Source: an uncultured Bacteroidales bacterium (GTDB lineage: Bacteria; Bacteroidota; Bacteroidia; Bacteroidales; UBA932). Taken from it: a stretch of 38,384 nt of DNA. Shown in pieces: positions 1-9,019 of the stretch; within the stretch, counting starts at the first letter, position 1, and every line of letters begins with the position of its first letter. The position numbers were made by a program, and so were the translations under genes. The stretch is from the NCBI GenBank assembly GCA_947630665.1, contig CANRID010000023.1:1-38384 (forward strand). The letters are read 5' to 3'. Under the pieces are notes generated by a model. The model saw only the letters and a list, made by a program, of their open reading frames with translations. It made no database searches and had not been told where the DNA came from.

Positions 1-96
1 ATGGGTGGATTTCTAATCAAAAGAACATTTCTCTTCAGTCTGTAGCACTTCGTGAGGGAAGTTGCGGATTTGAGGATATATCTTAATTCGTTACGA

Positions 97-975
97 TCAG
101 TAATATAAGTCATCGCTCCGGAGCGAAACCAATTTCCCCACTACAAAAAATGTACAAATCCAGCAAATGACAATTCCCAGAAGTACCGTGCCGCCCAATA
201 CGATCAAAAGGATCTCCATATCGAAAATCGAAAAGAGCCTGGCGAATTCGTTTTTTACGAAAAACAAAATACCTACCAGCCCCGCGGCCGCCAGCAGACC
301 GGCCAGCAGACCCTGGAAAACCGCCCGAGTCAGAAAAGGAGCGCGGATAAAAGCCCGCGTCGCCCCTACCAAGCGCATGGTATAAATGGAAAACCGCTTG
401 GAATAAATATTCAGCCGCACGGTATTATTGATCAGGACAAACGAGACGAACAGCATCAAGAGAATAAATATCATCAGGATAACGCCCACCCGCTCCATAT
501 TCCTGTTAATAATCTCTATCAGGGAAGCCTGATAGGTCACTTCATCTATCGGCGGCATTTCCGAGAGCTTTTTTTCGGCCGCCTGAATACTGTCTATGGA
601 AAAATAGGCCGCCTTCAACTGGATTTCGATGGAAATGGGAATAGGATTGGTTTCGAACACCTCCAAGAAATCCTCCCCCAGCATATCCTTCATTTCTCTG
701 ATACCCTGTTCTTTTGAAATATACTGGGTTCCCTTTACAAAAGGCATCCCTAACAGGGTTTTCTCGAATTTCAGGGCCTCGGCCTCCGTTACGTTCTCTT
801 TCAGGATGGCGGAAATACGGATATTCTCCTTAAAATAATCGGAAACTGAACGGGCATTGATGGCGATCAGGCCGAAAATACCTACCAGCAGCAATACCAG
901 ACTGATACTGATAATGGACGAAAGATAGGAATGCACAAGCCTGCGGGCGATAATATTTTTTTCTTTCCTGTTCAT
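97..975 (-). CDS. ftsX: Cell-division permease-like protein FtsX
   Basis: About 292 residues with the FtsX layout: a short cytoplasmic N-terminus, one membrane segment (about residues 18-40), a roughly 120-residue extracytoplasmic domain, then three membrane segments. In other bacteria FtsX pairs with the ATPase FtsE and passes a division signal to periplasmic cell-wall hydrolases. FtsE is not in this window, which is usual where the two genes are not adjacent. The reading frame can be extended five codons to a TTG at 990, but that would lie inside the promoter box, so I choose the ATG at 975. Transcribed divergently from the gene at 1062. The 96 bases between its stop codon and the left edge hold nothing I recognise. 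Confidence 0.9.
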   Translation of the reverse strand: MNRKEKNIIARRLVHSYLSSIISISLVLLLVGIFGLIAINARSVSDYFKENIRISAILKENVTEAEALKFEKTLLGMPFVKGTQYISKEQGIREMKDMLGEDFLEVFETNPIPISIEIQLKAAYFSIDSIQAAEKKLSEMPPIDEVTYQASLIEIINRNMERVGVILMIFILLMLFVSFVLINNTVRLNIYSKRFSIYTMRLVGATRAFIRAPFLTRAVFQGLLAGLLAAAGLVGILFFVKNEFARLFSIFDMEILLIVLGGTVLLGIVICWICTFFVVGKLVSLRSDDLYY

Positions 976-987
976 AAAACCAAAGTT

Positions 988-995
988 CAAAGATA
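988..995 (-). promoter_or_regulatory. -7 box for ftsX
   Basis: TATCTTTG on the minus strand matches the Bacteroidetes -7 consensus TAnnTTTG. Its last base is only 12 nt before the ftsX ATG, so the mRNA leader would be very short. No clear TTTG -33 box is seen. Confidence 0.55.
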
Positions 996-1034
996 TACAA
1001 AATTCGGATATTAAATTCTTTAAATATTTTTTTC

Positions 1035-1042
1035 TATCTTTG
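1035..1042 (+). promoter_or_regulatory. -7 box for the GT5-like/DUF4270 operon
   Basis: TATCTTTG lies 19 nt before the ATG at 1062 and matches TAnnTTTG. The -33 position is AT-rich without a clear TTTG. Confidence 0.55.
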
Positions 1043-1061
1043 TGTGAAATTCTTTATTTTT

Positions 1062-1895
1062 ATGAACGAGCCTAAGAGAGTATTATTCGTAAATTCGGAA
1101 ATTTTCCCGTACCTGCCTGAAACCGCCGTTTCCACGGTAGGACGTTTTTTGCCCCAGGGTATCCAGGAAAAGGGAAAAGAAATCCGCTCATTCATGCCGC
1201 GGTACGGCAACATAAATGAACGGCGCAACCAGTTGCATGAAGTAATACGTCTGTCGGGAATGAATCTTGTGGTGAATGAAATCGATAGGCCTTTGATAAT
1301 TAAAGTGGCTTCCATTTCGGCGGCCAGAATGCAAGTATATTTTATAGATAACGACGATTATTTTCACAGGAAATTCATATACAGGGATCAGGACGAAGCG
1401 TTTTTCGAAGATAACGATGAACGGGCGATCTTTTTTGCCCGCGGAGTACTCGAAACGGTAAAGAAGCTCCGGTGGAAACCGGACATCATCCATTGCCAGG
1501 GCTGGATTTCCCATATCCTTCCGCTTTATTTGAAAAAGGCATACAAGGAGGATCCCATTTTTACCGAGAGCAAACTCATCCTTTCTTTATACGATGAGAT
1601 ATCCGGGGAAGCATTTTCTCCGAAAATGAAATCGAAAATAATCCTGCCGGGCATAAAAAGCAAGGACATAGAAGTGCTGAATCCCGCCAATGGCATAAAT
1701 CTTGCTAAATTAGCCGTTCAAAATGCCGACGGAATAATTTATGGCAGCAGGGAACTGAACCGGGAGCTGGAGGAGTTCATACAGGCATCGAAACTTCCGG
1801 TACTGCCTTTCATAGAAATAAACACTTCCGATTCGGCCTATATTAATGAATACAATCGATTTTACGACAAAATTTTAGAGGATAATGCAATTTAA
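1062..1895 (+). CDS. Glycogen/starch-synthase N-terminal-domain protein (GT5-like)
   Basis: About 277 residues matching only the N-terminal Rossmann half of a GT5 glycogen/starch synthase. It opens with a strand reading VLFVNSEIFPY, the position where true synthases have the ADP-glucose-binding KxGGL segment, but here that segment is replaced by PETAVSTVGRFLP. The middle holds the DIIHCQGW segment, equivalent to the conserved DxxHxHDW. The catalytic C-terminal GT-B half is absent, so glycogen-synthase activity is doubtful although databases often name the family glycogen synthase. An upstream in-frame GTG at 1044 is possible, but the ATG at 1062 fits the promoter better. It overlaps the DUF4270 gene by 11 bp, so the two form an operon. 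Confidence 0.75.
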   Translation: MNEPKRVLFVNSEIFPYLPETAVSTVGRFLPQGIQEKGKEIRSFMPRYGNINERRNQLHEVIRLSGMNLVVNEIDRPLIIKVASISAARMQVYFIDNDDYFHRKFIYRDQDEAFFEDNDERAIFFARGVLETVKKLRWKPDIIHCQGWISHILPLYLKKAYKEDPIFTESKLILSLYDEISGEAFSPKMKSKIILPGIKSKDIEVLNPANGINLAKLAVQNADGIIYGSRELNRELEEFIQASKLPVLPFIEINTSDSAYINEYNRFYDKILEDNAI

Positions 1896-3273
1896 GGATA
1901 TATCCCGCACGCTGGTTCTATCGCTTTTGGCCATCGGTTTTTTAGCTGTTTCTTGTATCTCCGTGGACAAATCGTTAGGATCCCAATTCATACCTGATGA
2001 CGAAAAATTGCAGGTTCATACCGTAACCTTTCCCCTTCCGTTAGAGTTAAAAATGGCCGACAGCCTTCAGGCCCAGTCTTATTCGACCGCTCTACTGGGA
2101 GCTTTCCGCAGCGCGGAACTCGGGGAAATCCATTTCGGTACGGCAGCGAATATTTCCCCTGTTCTCGGAGGGACGATCAAATTCGGGAAAGATCCTGTCA
2201 TAAAATCCATCTATTTCGTTACGGCCATAAGCGAAACACAGGTACTGGAAGAATCCCAAAGCGGCATTCCTCAAAATATAGAAGTGTACCGCATGATGAA
2301 AGTCATCGACACCACCACTTTGTACAATAATTCCATTCGTCCCGGCGATTACGACCCCGTGCCGCTGAATACGGGTTCGGCCACTTTCTTCGGAGGGGAT
2401 TCCATCAAGATCTATCTATCCAACGATTACGGAGCCCTGTTGCTTACAGCTACCGAAACAGAACTGGACAGTCTGGATCTTTTTATAAAAAAATTCAAGG
2501 GATTGTATCTTACCGCCTCGGCTCCCGAACAGGGACTTACGGGCGGAAGACTGAACGTGTTCTCAACCTCCGATGCCAATTTGGTTATCTCTTATAATTT
2601 CCAGCCGGAATGGGAAGCCGGACTGCCCCGTAAAGATACTACCGTTGTCTTAACTTTCGCCGGAGACGGTTATTGTCTGAATACCTCCTCATACGGATCG
2701 CAGCATCTCGAAACGGCCAACACTTCGGATATGACCGTATTGCCTGTGGAAGGAGCCGCCGGAATAAAACCGTACATAAGCATGGATGCTCTGAAAACCA
2801 TGCTGGACGACTGGATGGAAAAGAATAATTACGATCCCAAGAAGATACTTCTGATCAAAGGGGAATATGTGCTGCCGTATGAAATGCCCGCCGATTATAA
2901 ACAATTGGACAGTTATCCCCCTTCTCTCTACCCTGCCTACCAGGGAGAAAGTCTGACCGGAAGAATGTATTACTACCAGCCGGCCGATATTTATACTACC
3001 GATAACCCGGCCGGCAATATCGACCGCTCCGCAATGGTCTATAAAGGGGACATTTCCTTTACCCTTCAGAAAATGATCTCCAAGACCCGTCAGGAACTGG
3101 CTTCCGATACGCAATTCGCCTACGATTTCTGGTTTATGCCGAGTACCCAGACTACGGATATGTACGGTAACGTTACATTCAACATCGAATATACCTACTA
3201 CAACGGGAAAATAAACGGGCCTAAAGCTGAACGCTACCCTATGCTGAATATAGTTTACACGGTACTCCAATAA
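1885..3273 (+). CDS. DUF4270 family lipoprotein
   Basis: 462 residues. The signal peptide ends in a lipobox LAVSC (Cys24), so this is an envelope lipoprotein. Just after it comes a SLGSQFIPDD segment, typical of DUF4270, then a long beta-rich body. The family is specific to Bacteroidetes and its biochemical role is not known to me. The pairing with a GT5-like N-terminal domain protein, with translational overlap, is a recurring Bacteroidetes arrangement and suggests a shared envelope or polysaccharide-related role, which is inference. A strong terminator follows 22 bp after the stop codon. Confidence 0.8.
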   Translation: MQFKDISRTLVLSLLAIGFLAVSCISVDKSLGSQFIPDDEKLQVHTVTFPLPLELKMADSLQAQSYSTALLGAFRSAELGEIHFGTAANISPVLGGTIKFGKDPVIKSIYFVTAISETQVLEESQSGIPQNIEVYRMMKVIDTTTLYNNSIRPGDYDPVPLNTGSATFFGGDSIKIYLSNDYGALLLTATETELDSLDLFIKKFKGLYLTASAPEQGLTGGRLNVFSTSDANLVISYNFQPEWEAGLPRKDTTVVLTFAGDGYCLNTSSYGSQHLETANTSDMTVLPVEGAAGIKPYISMDALKTMLDDWMEKNNYDPKKILLIKGEYVLPYEMPADYKQLDSYPPSLYPAYQGESLTGRMYYYQPADIYTTDNPAGNIDRSAMVYKGDISFTLQKMISKTRQELASDTQFAYDFWFMPSTQTTDMYGNVTFNIEYTYYNGKINGPKAERYPMLNIVYTVLQ

Positions 3274-3294
3274 AAAGAGAATAACAAAAATCAA

Positions 3295-3333
3295 AAAACC
3301 CGTCCGACAAGGTAAAGAAGTCGGACGGGTTTT
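3295..3333. terminator. Bidirectional terminator
   Basis: A 14-bp perfect stem (3295-3308 with 3320-3333) and an 11-nt loop, with A-rich 5' and T-rich 3' flanks. It lies between two convergent genes, so it can serve both the DUF4270 operon and the receptor gene. Confidence 0.92.
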
Positions 3334-3395
3334 CTATTCATGAGATATTGTGTCGGCGTCGGGATTGCCTATTTATCCCGACGCTTCCGCGAAGA

Positions 3396-6300
3396 TCAGA
3401 ACAACAGGCGGATACCTAACAACATTCCCCATGTACTGCTGGTTGTAGTGCTGTTCTTCCAGGTATTGCTGCTCTTGAATGCTTCCACACTGTTCGCATT
3501 TAAAATATAGCTGATGGAATTATCCGCATTCAAACCGGTTTTCTGACTCCATCCCCCTTTTGAATCGGAGTCGAAACTCTTCGCCTGTGTCAGCGGACGG
3601 ATACGATCGTAGCTCTGGGAACCCATAGTCTGATAAACGCCCCAGTCTTTGCATAACAGATTTCCTACATTCAGGATATCCAGACTGATCTGGAGGGTAT
3701 ATCTGCGGTCCGAACCGAAATTAGTATAAACATCTTGCAGGAATTTAAAATCCCAGCGATTGTACCAAGGTTCAACATATCCGAAACGCTGGGCATATTT
3801 GCCTTTGTTTTTCTTTAAATACGGATTGGTATTTACGAACTCCCAGAAAGCATCCTGCTGGGCCTGTGCGGTCATCATCACCTCGCCCGTCTTGGTGTTA
3901 ATGGCGTCTATGAACTGGACTTCATCCTTGCTTTTAGGAATATACATCAGGTCGGAAGCGTTCCGGTCGCCGTTCATATCGTTGGAATAGGCGAAAGTGG
4001 CTCTGCCCTGCGCCGCCCCCGAATAATAAAGAGAGAATGTACTGGCCAGATGTTTTGCATATTCGATACGGTAAGAAATATTCCCGACCACTCTGTGCGG
4101 AACCGAGAAATCAGACCAGCTCAATTCAGGATTATTCAGATAGGAAACCACGGTGTTGGAGCTCCATGCGGAGGAAGCGGTAGAACCCGGATTAGAGGAT
4201 ACGTCTTTAGCAACGGTATAGGTATAGGCGACCATACCGGAAAGTCCCTTTGTAAAGTTTTTGGTCAACTGGGCCGTAAGGGAATTCTGAAATCCGCGGC
4301 TTGAGTTGGCCAGCACCATGGCGGTACTGATATTCGAATGAATTTTGGTATCGCCTCCCCAGTAAGGACGGTTGTCCGCACCATTGATATAGGTGGTAGG
4401 ATAAGGCATATTCACGTTTTTCTGAATCACGGCATTGATATCTTTCGACAACAGGTATTCCAAAGTCAGCACCATATTCCACGGGAGTTCGAAATCGAAT
4501 GCAAGATTGGTTCTCCATACCTGAGGCATTTTGAAGTCTTTGGATACTTCGCAGACATTGGAACCGCTCGGAAGGATCCCCGGCTGCTGAGGGAACAACT
4601 CCGGATGATTGGCGATCTGCTGTTTATAATCCGGATTGAACTTGAGATTCTGCAGAACGCCCCTATCGGTTATAACCGTTTCAGGAGACTGGAAAGTTCC
4701 GGAAGAAGCCGGCTGGTTGGTGAACCATACGAACGGAAGCAATCCGGTAAAGATACCCGTACCTCCGCGCATCTGGATACTTCTGTCGCCTTTGATATCC
4801 CAGTTGAATCCGATTCTCGGAGAAACCTGAATCCTGGCCTTAGGCCAACTTGCCAAATCCATCTTATACGGATCCACAGCCGTTACGTCTCCCCCTACAA
4901 CCGGATGATCCCAGTTATACCCGTAAAGATACTCGGTAAAATCTTCGGGAACTTTGCCATTCATGATTTTGCCCGGTCCGCTTACCTCATTATGATAAAT
5001 CGGCAGCTCGGCGCGTAAACCGTACGTGAGTTTGAATTTTTTGTTGGGAGTCCATTCGTCCTGAACATACAGGGCTGCCTGGCCGAAGCCCAGTTCGGCA
5101 CCCGGCGCATCATTGCCCGCAAAACCGTATGTGGCCGCGAATGCGTTAGGCGTTCCGTTATTCATAAAGTCTTCCATCGAATCATACCTATAATAACTGG
5201 TAGCTTCCCTCATATACGCATTGAAGAAATACATATAGTCATAGGAGGCGCCGACTGTCAGCGTATGCTTGTTCAGATTGATGGACAGATTATCCGACAC
5301 CGAGAGCGTATTGTTCTTTACATCGTTATTATATGTGAACAATTCATATCCGAATGACATATACTGGTCGCCGTCCTTATAGATATCGACAAACGGGAAA
5401 ATATCGCTGTCGCTGGTACGTTTATCCCGGACCATGGTGTAGGAAACCAAGAGTTTATTGGAGATCTTGGCTCCGAATGTGCTGTTCAGCTCTCCGGTGA
5501 TGCTCCTGACGGTATTCTCGAAGCCGTACCAGGAATTCTGGAAAGAGACGGATTTTTCGGAGCTGCGTCCCGAGCCGCGCGGATTAGGAGCGGAATTGGA
5601 GTTGGTCAACTGGTCGGATGTTCCTTTTACATCGTTATAACGTAAAGTCAATTTATGATTCTTGTTGATATTCCAGTCGATCCTGGCTAAGATTTTATAG
5701 TTGTCGGAAGCAAAATTCCGGAAATTCTGATAAGCGCCCGGGTTATAGTTATAAGTGCTCTGCAAAAATTTGGACATGGTTTCCAAATCGGATACGGTAG
5801 TACGGGAGATTCTGCGTTCTACATTGAAGACGCCGTCGGTACTCGGTTCCCATGCACCGCTCGGAGTGGTCTGTTTTTCATATTCCCCGCTCAGGAAGAA
5901 AAACAATTTGTCTTTTATAATCGGACCGCCCACGCGGGCTCCATAGGTATAGGCGGATTTTTCTTTTGCGTTCTTAACGATTACGTCCCCTACTTTTTCT
6001 CCGGTAAAAGACTTCGGCCTCAAGTAGGTATAAACGGAAGCGCGGATGGTGTTGTCACCGCTCTTGGTTACCGCATTAATGGAAGCGCCGGTAAATTGGG
6101 ACTGGCGGATATCGAAAGGAGCAATATTTACGGAAACTTCCTCGATAGCATCTAACGAAATAGGCTGCGCCTCACCGCCCGGCATCGGATTGGAACTCAA
6201 CCCGAAGTTGTTATTGAAAGCGGCACCGTCGATGCTGATGGTATTCATACGGCCGTCGCGGCCTGCAAACGAGTTTCCGTTCGCTTGCGGAGTCATCCGG

Positions 6301-6782
6301 GTGAAGTCGGTGATACTGCGGCTGATAGTAGGGAGCGAATTCAATTGCCTTTCGCTGATATTGATGGAAGCGCCGTTCTTGTCAGAATTCAAAATAGGAT
6401 TCACAATGCCTGCGGATACGACTATTTCATTCAACTCTATGGCTTCCTCCGATAAGGTCACATTATGTACGTAGTTGTCGCCCAGACGGAGAACCGGTCC
6501 TTCCGATTTATTGGAACCGAATCCCAGCAAGCTGACCTCGATGGAGTACGGACCGCCCACGCGCATGTTCTGAATACGGTAGTTACCCGAATTATCCGTC
6601 ATGGAGTAATATTGGGTGCCGGAAGGCAGGTGAATTGCGATAACGGTAGCTCCCGGTACAGGAGTTCCGTCGTCCTCAGTAACTTTTCCGCTCATGGAAG
6701 AGGTGGTTACCTGCGCCCAGCAGACAACGGCGGCCACCATACTCAACAGAGTAAGAGAGAATAACCTAAATATTTGTTTCAT
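3396..6782 (-). CDS. TonB-dependent receptor, Oar-like, with carboxypeptidase-regulatory-like N-terminal domain
   Basis: 1128 residues. A signal peptide (about 1-23, ending CWA) is followed by a carboxypeptidase-regulatory-like beta-sandwich (about 28-118: SGKVTEDDGTPVPGATV, LNEIVVSAG). Then come the plug, with FAGRDGRMNTISIDGAAFNN and INAVTKSGDN, and a large 22-strand-type barrel ending in LGIRLLF, the aromatic C-terminus expected of an outer-membrane barrel. The sequence resembles the Oar branch more than SusC: there is no SusD partner next to it and the gene stands alone. The ligand cannot be read from sequence; Oar relatives have been linked to protein or peptide transport and adhesion. 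It is transcribed away from metK. Confidence 0.9.
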   Translation of the reverse strand: MKQIFRLFSLTLLSMVAAVVCWAQVTTSSMSGKVTEDDGTPVPGATVIAIHLPSGTQYYSMTDNSGNYRIQNMRVGGPYSIEVSLLGFGSNKSEGPVLRLGDNYVHNVTLSEEAIELNEIVVSAGIVNPILNSDKNGASINISERQLNSLPTISRSITDFTRMTPQANGNSFAGRDGRMNTISIDGAAFNNNFGLSSNPMPGGEAQPISLDAIEEVSVNIAPFDIRQSQFTGASINAVTKSGDNTIRASVYTYLRPKSFTGEKVGDVIVKNAKEKSAYTYGARVGGPIIKDKLFFFLSGEYEKQTTPSGAWEPSTDGVFNVERRISRTTVSDLETMSKFLQSTYNYNPGAYQNFRNFASDNYKILARIDWNINKNHKLTLRYNDVKGTSDQLTNSNSAPNPRGSGRSSEKSVSFQNSWYGFENTVRSITGELNSTFGAKISNKLLVSYTMVRDKRTSDSDIFPFVDIYKDGDQYMSFGYELFTYNNDVKNNTLSVSDNLSINLNKHTLTVGASYDYMYFFNAYMREATSYYRYDSMEDFMNNGTPNAFAATYGFAGNDAPGAELGFGQAALYVQDEWTPNKKFKLTYGLRAELPIYHNEVSGPGKIMNGKVPEDFTEYLYGYNWDHPVVGGDVTAVDPYKMDLASWPKARIQVSPRIGFNWDIKGDRSIQMRGGTGIFTGLLPFVWFTNQPASSGTFQSPETVITDRGVLQNLKFNPDYKQQIANHPELFPQQPGILPSGSNVCEVSKDFKMPQVWRTNLAFDFELPWNMVLTLEYLLSKDINAVIQKNVNMPYPTTYINGADNRPYWGGDTKIHSNISTAMVLANSSRGFQNSLTAQLTKNFTKGLSGMVAYTYTVAKDVSSNPGSTASSAWSSNTVVSYLNNPELSWSDFSVPHRVVGNISYRIEYAKHLASTFSLYYSGAAQGRATFAYSNDMNGDRNASDLMYIPKSKDEVQFIDAINTKTGEVMMTAQAQQDAFWEFVNTNPYLKKNKGKYAQRFGYVEPWYNRWDFKFLQDVYTNFGSDRRYTLQISLDILNVGNLLCKDWGVYQTMGSQSYDRIRPLTQAKSFDSDSKGGWSQKTGLNADNSISYILNANSVEAFKSSNTWKNSTTTSSTWGMLLGIRLLF

Positions 6783-6818
6783 ATTGTTTTAAATAAGTTG
6801 GGAAAAAATTTTACGGCG

Positions 6819-6826
6819 CAAAAGTA
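6819..6826 (-). promoter_or_regulatory. -7 box for the Oar-like receptor
   Basis: TACTTTTG on the minus strand matches TAnnTTTG, 36 nt before the receptor ATG. An ATTG about 22 nt further upstream could be a weak -33 box. Confidence 0.5.
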
Positions 6827-6865
6827 GCAATTTATATACGATATATCTCAATTTTTAGCTGAAAA

Positions 6866-6897
6866 ATTGCATGCCATGTTTTTTCACCTTATCTTTG
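6866..6897 (+). promoter_or_regulatory. metK promoter (-33/-7)
   Basis: ATTG at 6866-6869, a 20-nt spacer, then TATCTTTG at 6890-6897. Both boxes and the spacing fit the Bacteroidetes sigma-ABfr consensus (TTTG, 19-21 nt, TAnnTTTG). Transcription would begin near 6902, giving metK a leader of about 180 nt. Confidence 0.65.
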
Positions 6898-6908
6898 CGG
6901 ACGCAAAT

Positions 6909-6953
6909 GTGGAAAGATTTGACTGCTTGCAACCACCTTAAAAAATGCTAAAA
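6909..6953 (+). promoter_or_regulatory. SAM-II-like riboswitch aptamer in the metK leader
   Basis: Starting a few nt after the predicted transcription start, the leader holds in order a GTGG (6909-6912), GATTTGA (6916-6922), TTGCAA (6927-6932), CCAC (6933-6936) and TGCTAAAA (6946-6953). GTGG can pair with CCAC as a P1 stem, and GCA at 6929-6931 can pair with TGC at 6946-6948 as a pseudoknot. From memory this follows the order of conserved blocks in the SAM-II aptamer. The placement before the SAM synthetase gene fits feedback control. P1 is short and the 3' GG-rich ribosome-binding part of classical SAM-II is missing, so this is a candidate, not a certain hit. Confidence 0.5.
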
Positions 6954-7080
6954 CGATCTCTGTTCATACGATGTTGCCCCGCATCCCGCGGAGCGGCGGA
7001 ATTCGGAAACAGTTTCAGCACCGGCCGGCCGTCTTATTTTCCCGACAAACCCGTACATTCACTTAAATCATTATTGAGAG

Positions 7081-8334
7081 ATGTCATATTTATTTACATC
7101 AGAATCCGTATCGGAAGGGCATCCCGATAAAGTAGCGGATCAGATTTCAGATGCCATTCTGGATGAATTCCTAAGGCAGGACCCCGAATCCAAAGTCGCA
7201 TGCGAAACCTTCGTAAGCACCGGTTTGGTCGTAGTGGGGGGAGAAGTGCGTTCGGAAGCCTATGTAGACATCCAGCAAACAGCCCGGAGAGTTATCAACA
7301 AAATAGGATATACCAAAGCGGAATATATGTTCGACGGAAATTCCTGCGGAATCCTCTCGGCTGTCCATGAACAGTCGCCCGACATCAACCGGGGCGTGGT
7401 AACGGAAAACAAAGAAGAACAGGGAGCCGGCGATCAGGGGATGATGTTCGGCTATGCCTGCACCGACACCCGGGAATATATGCCGCTGCCTTTATACCTT
7501 TCTCATCTGGCTTTGCTGGAATTGACGGAAATACGGAAAAAAACGGAACTGATGCCGTATCTGCGGCCGGATGCCAAGTCCCAGTTCACCATAGAGTATT
7601 CGGATGACAATACTCCGCTAAAAGTGCACACGATCGTCATTTCCACCCAGCACGATGAGTTCGACGACGATGCGGCCATGCAGCAACGCATCCGGAGCGA
7701 TATCAAAAACATCCTGCTGCCCCGGATGATCGGGAAACTGCCGGAAGAGACCCGAAAGCTGTTCCGGGGAGATTACATCCTGCATGTCAATCCTACGGGA
7801 AAATTCGTTATCGGAGGGCCTCACGGAGATACGGGTCTGACCGGACGGAAAATTATCGTGGATACCTACGGAGGCAAAGGCGCTCACGGAGGGGGAGCCT
7901 TTTCCGGAAAAGATTCCAGCAAAGTAGATCGTTCGGCGGCTTATGCAGCCCGTTATATCGCCAAAAATTTAGTAGCGGCAGGGGTGGCCCGGGAAATGCT
8001 GGTACAATTAGCGTATGCCATAGGAGTAGCCCGGCCGGTAAGCATTTTTGTAAATACTTTCGGAACATCCACTGTCGGGAAGCCGGACGGAGAAATCGCC
8101 CGGATCATCGGAGAGATATTCGACCTGCGCCCCGCCGCGATCATTGAGAAATTCGGATTGAAAAATCCCATTTTCGAGCCTACCGCCTCTTACGGGCACA
8201 TGGGACGGGAGCCCTATACCCAGGAGGTAGAAATAGTAACGGACGGAAAGCCCGTTAAAAAAGAAGTCCAGTTTTTCGGCTGGGAGAAATTAGACGCAGT
8301 GGAAAAAGTGAGGAAAGTTTTCGGGACCGTATAA
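7081..8334 (+). CDS. metK: S-adenosylmethionine synthetase
   Basis: 417 residues, near the usual length for the family. It makes SAM from methionine and ATP in the cytoplasm. Signature segments are present: [18 protein letters not shown] with the catalytic His14, [12 protein letters not shown] (about residue 116), and the glycine-rich phosphate loop [19 protein letters not shown] (about residue 270). The ATG at 7081 is fixed by the conserved start [18 protein letters not shown] roughly 180-nt leader with a SAM-II-like element precedes it. A separate frame of 61 codons (6945-7130) overlaps the start but shows no recognisable protein character. Confidence 0.98.
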   Translation: MSYLFTSESVSEGHPDKVADQISDAILDEFLRQDPESKVACETFVSTGLVVVGGEVRSEAYVDIQQTARRVINKIGYTKAEYMFDGNSCGILSAVHEQSPDINRGVVTENKEEQGAGDQGMMFGYACTDTREYMPLPLYLSHLALLELTEIRKKTELMPYLRPDAKSQFTIEYSDDNTPLKVHTIVISTQHDEFDDDAAMQQRIRSDIKNILLPRMIGKLPEETRKLFRGDYILHVNPTGKFVIGGPHGDTGLTGRKIIVDTYGGKGAHGGGAFSGKDSSKVDRSAAYAARYIAKNLVAAGVAREMLVQLAYAIGVARPVSIFVNTFGTSTVGKPDGEIARIIGEIFDLRPAAIIEKFGLKNPIFEPTASYGHMGREPYTQEVEIVTDGKPVKKEVQFFGWEKLDAVEKVRKVFGTV

Positions 8335-8356
8335 CGAACCGATCCGCAAACGGCGC

Positions 8357-8385
8357 CTCCGGAATCAATCGATTTCTTTCCGGAG
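8357..8385. terminator. Possible weak terminator between convergent metK and yhbP-like genes
   Basis: An 8-bp perfect stem, CTCCGGAA with TTCCGGAG (8357-8364, 8378-8385), with a 13-nt loop. Its right arm lies inside the 3' end of the minus-strand gene and no strong T-run follows, so the role is uncertain. Confidence 0.35.
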
Positions 8386-8844
8386 TCCGGAGTGCAGAGG
8401 ATTTTCCCAATGAAGTTTTTTGCCGAAACCCAAGCGGTTATCGGTAAATTTCACCTCCGTCAGTTCCAACAGCCACAAATCGCCTTTTTTCAGAAGGGCA
8501 TACGGAAAACGTTTCAGATACAGAAGCCGGTATTCGTCAAAAACCGAATCGCCGGCTTTTTTCATAACGGCCCTGAATTGCAGTCCGCGGATCATCCCTA
8601 TTTTTTCGGTTTCCAGCGCAACGGTTCCCGCCACCATAGCATACGACCCGGCAATTTCCGCCGGCGGAACATTTCCCAAGGCCATCCGCACATGCCGTGT
8701 TTTTTCTTCGGAAGCAATGACAAAACCCGGAAGAGAGGAAGCAAAGGCATAAAATGCACTGGCGCACCAGACATCCTTTCCGTCCGTTACCGCTAAAGTA
8801 AGTAAATGGTGTTCTTTGATAAATTCGATGATCCTCTCTTCCAT
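8365..8844 (-). CDS. YhbP-like (UPF0306) split-barrel protein, pyridoxamine-phosphate-oxidase-like fold
   Basis: 159 residues, full length for the UPF0306/YhbP family. Features shared with E. coli YhbP are an N-terminal amphipathic helix followed by a HHLLTLAV strand, DVWCASAFYAF, ASEEKTRHVRM, MIRGLQFRAVMKK, and the C-terminal FTDNRLGFGKKLHW. The fold is the FMN-binding split barrel, but the true ligand and function of YhbP are unknown. It is monocistronic and convergent with metK. A possible -7 box TACATTTG lies on the minus strand at 8902-8909. Confidence 0.85.
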   Translation of the reverse strand: MEERIIEFIKEHHLLTLAVTDGKDVWCASAFYAFASSLPGFVIASEEKTRHVRMALGNVPPAEIAGSYAMVAGTVALETEKIGMIRGLQFRAVMKKAGDSVFDEYRLLYLKRFPYALLKKGDLWLLELTEVKFTDNRLGFGKKLHWENPLHSGLRKEID

Positions 8845-9019
8845 ATTTTCCGTTTTTAAATTTTCATCCTTTCCGCCCGGTAAATTTTACGATTCCGCCT
8901 GCAAATGTAAAAGTTTTTCCGTTGGTTCGCGTTCAAAAACAGGCCGAGAAGGAAAAGCCGGAAGGCCCGGAAATTATCGGGAAAAAACCGAAACAAAAGA
9001 GCCGGAATGAAGTAATTCA

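Noticed and set aside
2689-3294. 201-codon minus-strand frame opposite the DUF4270 gene
   Set aside because: It is a shadow of the lipoprotein gene and overlaps the terminator; no recognisable domain.
6902-6960. Classical SAM-I (S-box) riboswitch before metK
   Set aside because: The four-way junction, the GGU partner of GCAACC and the usual length are missing; a SAM-II-like shape fits better.
6945-7130. 61-codon frame overlapping the metK start as a real protein gene
   Set aside because: Its composition is unlike a protein and it is in another frame from metK. Kept only as a possible leader ORF.
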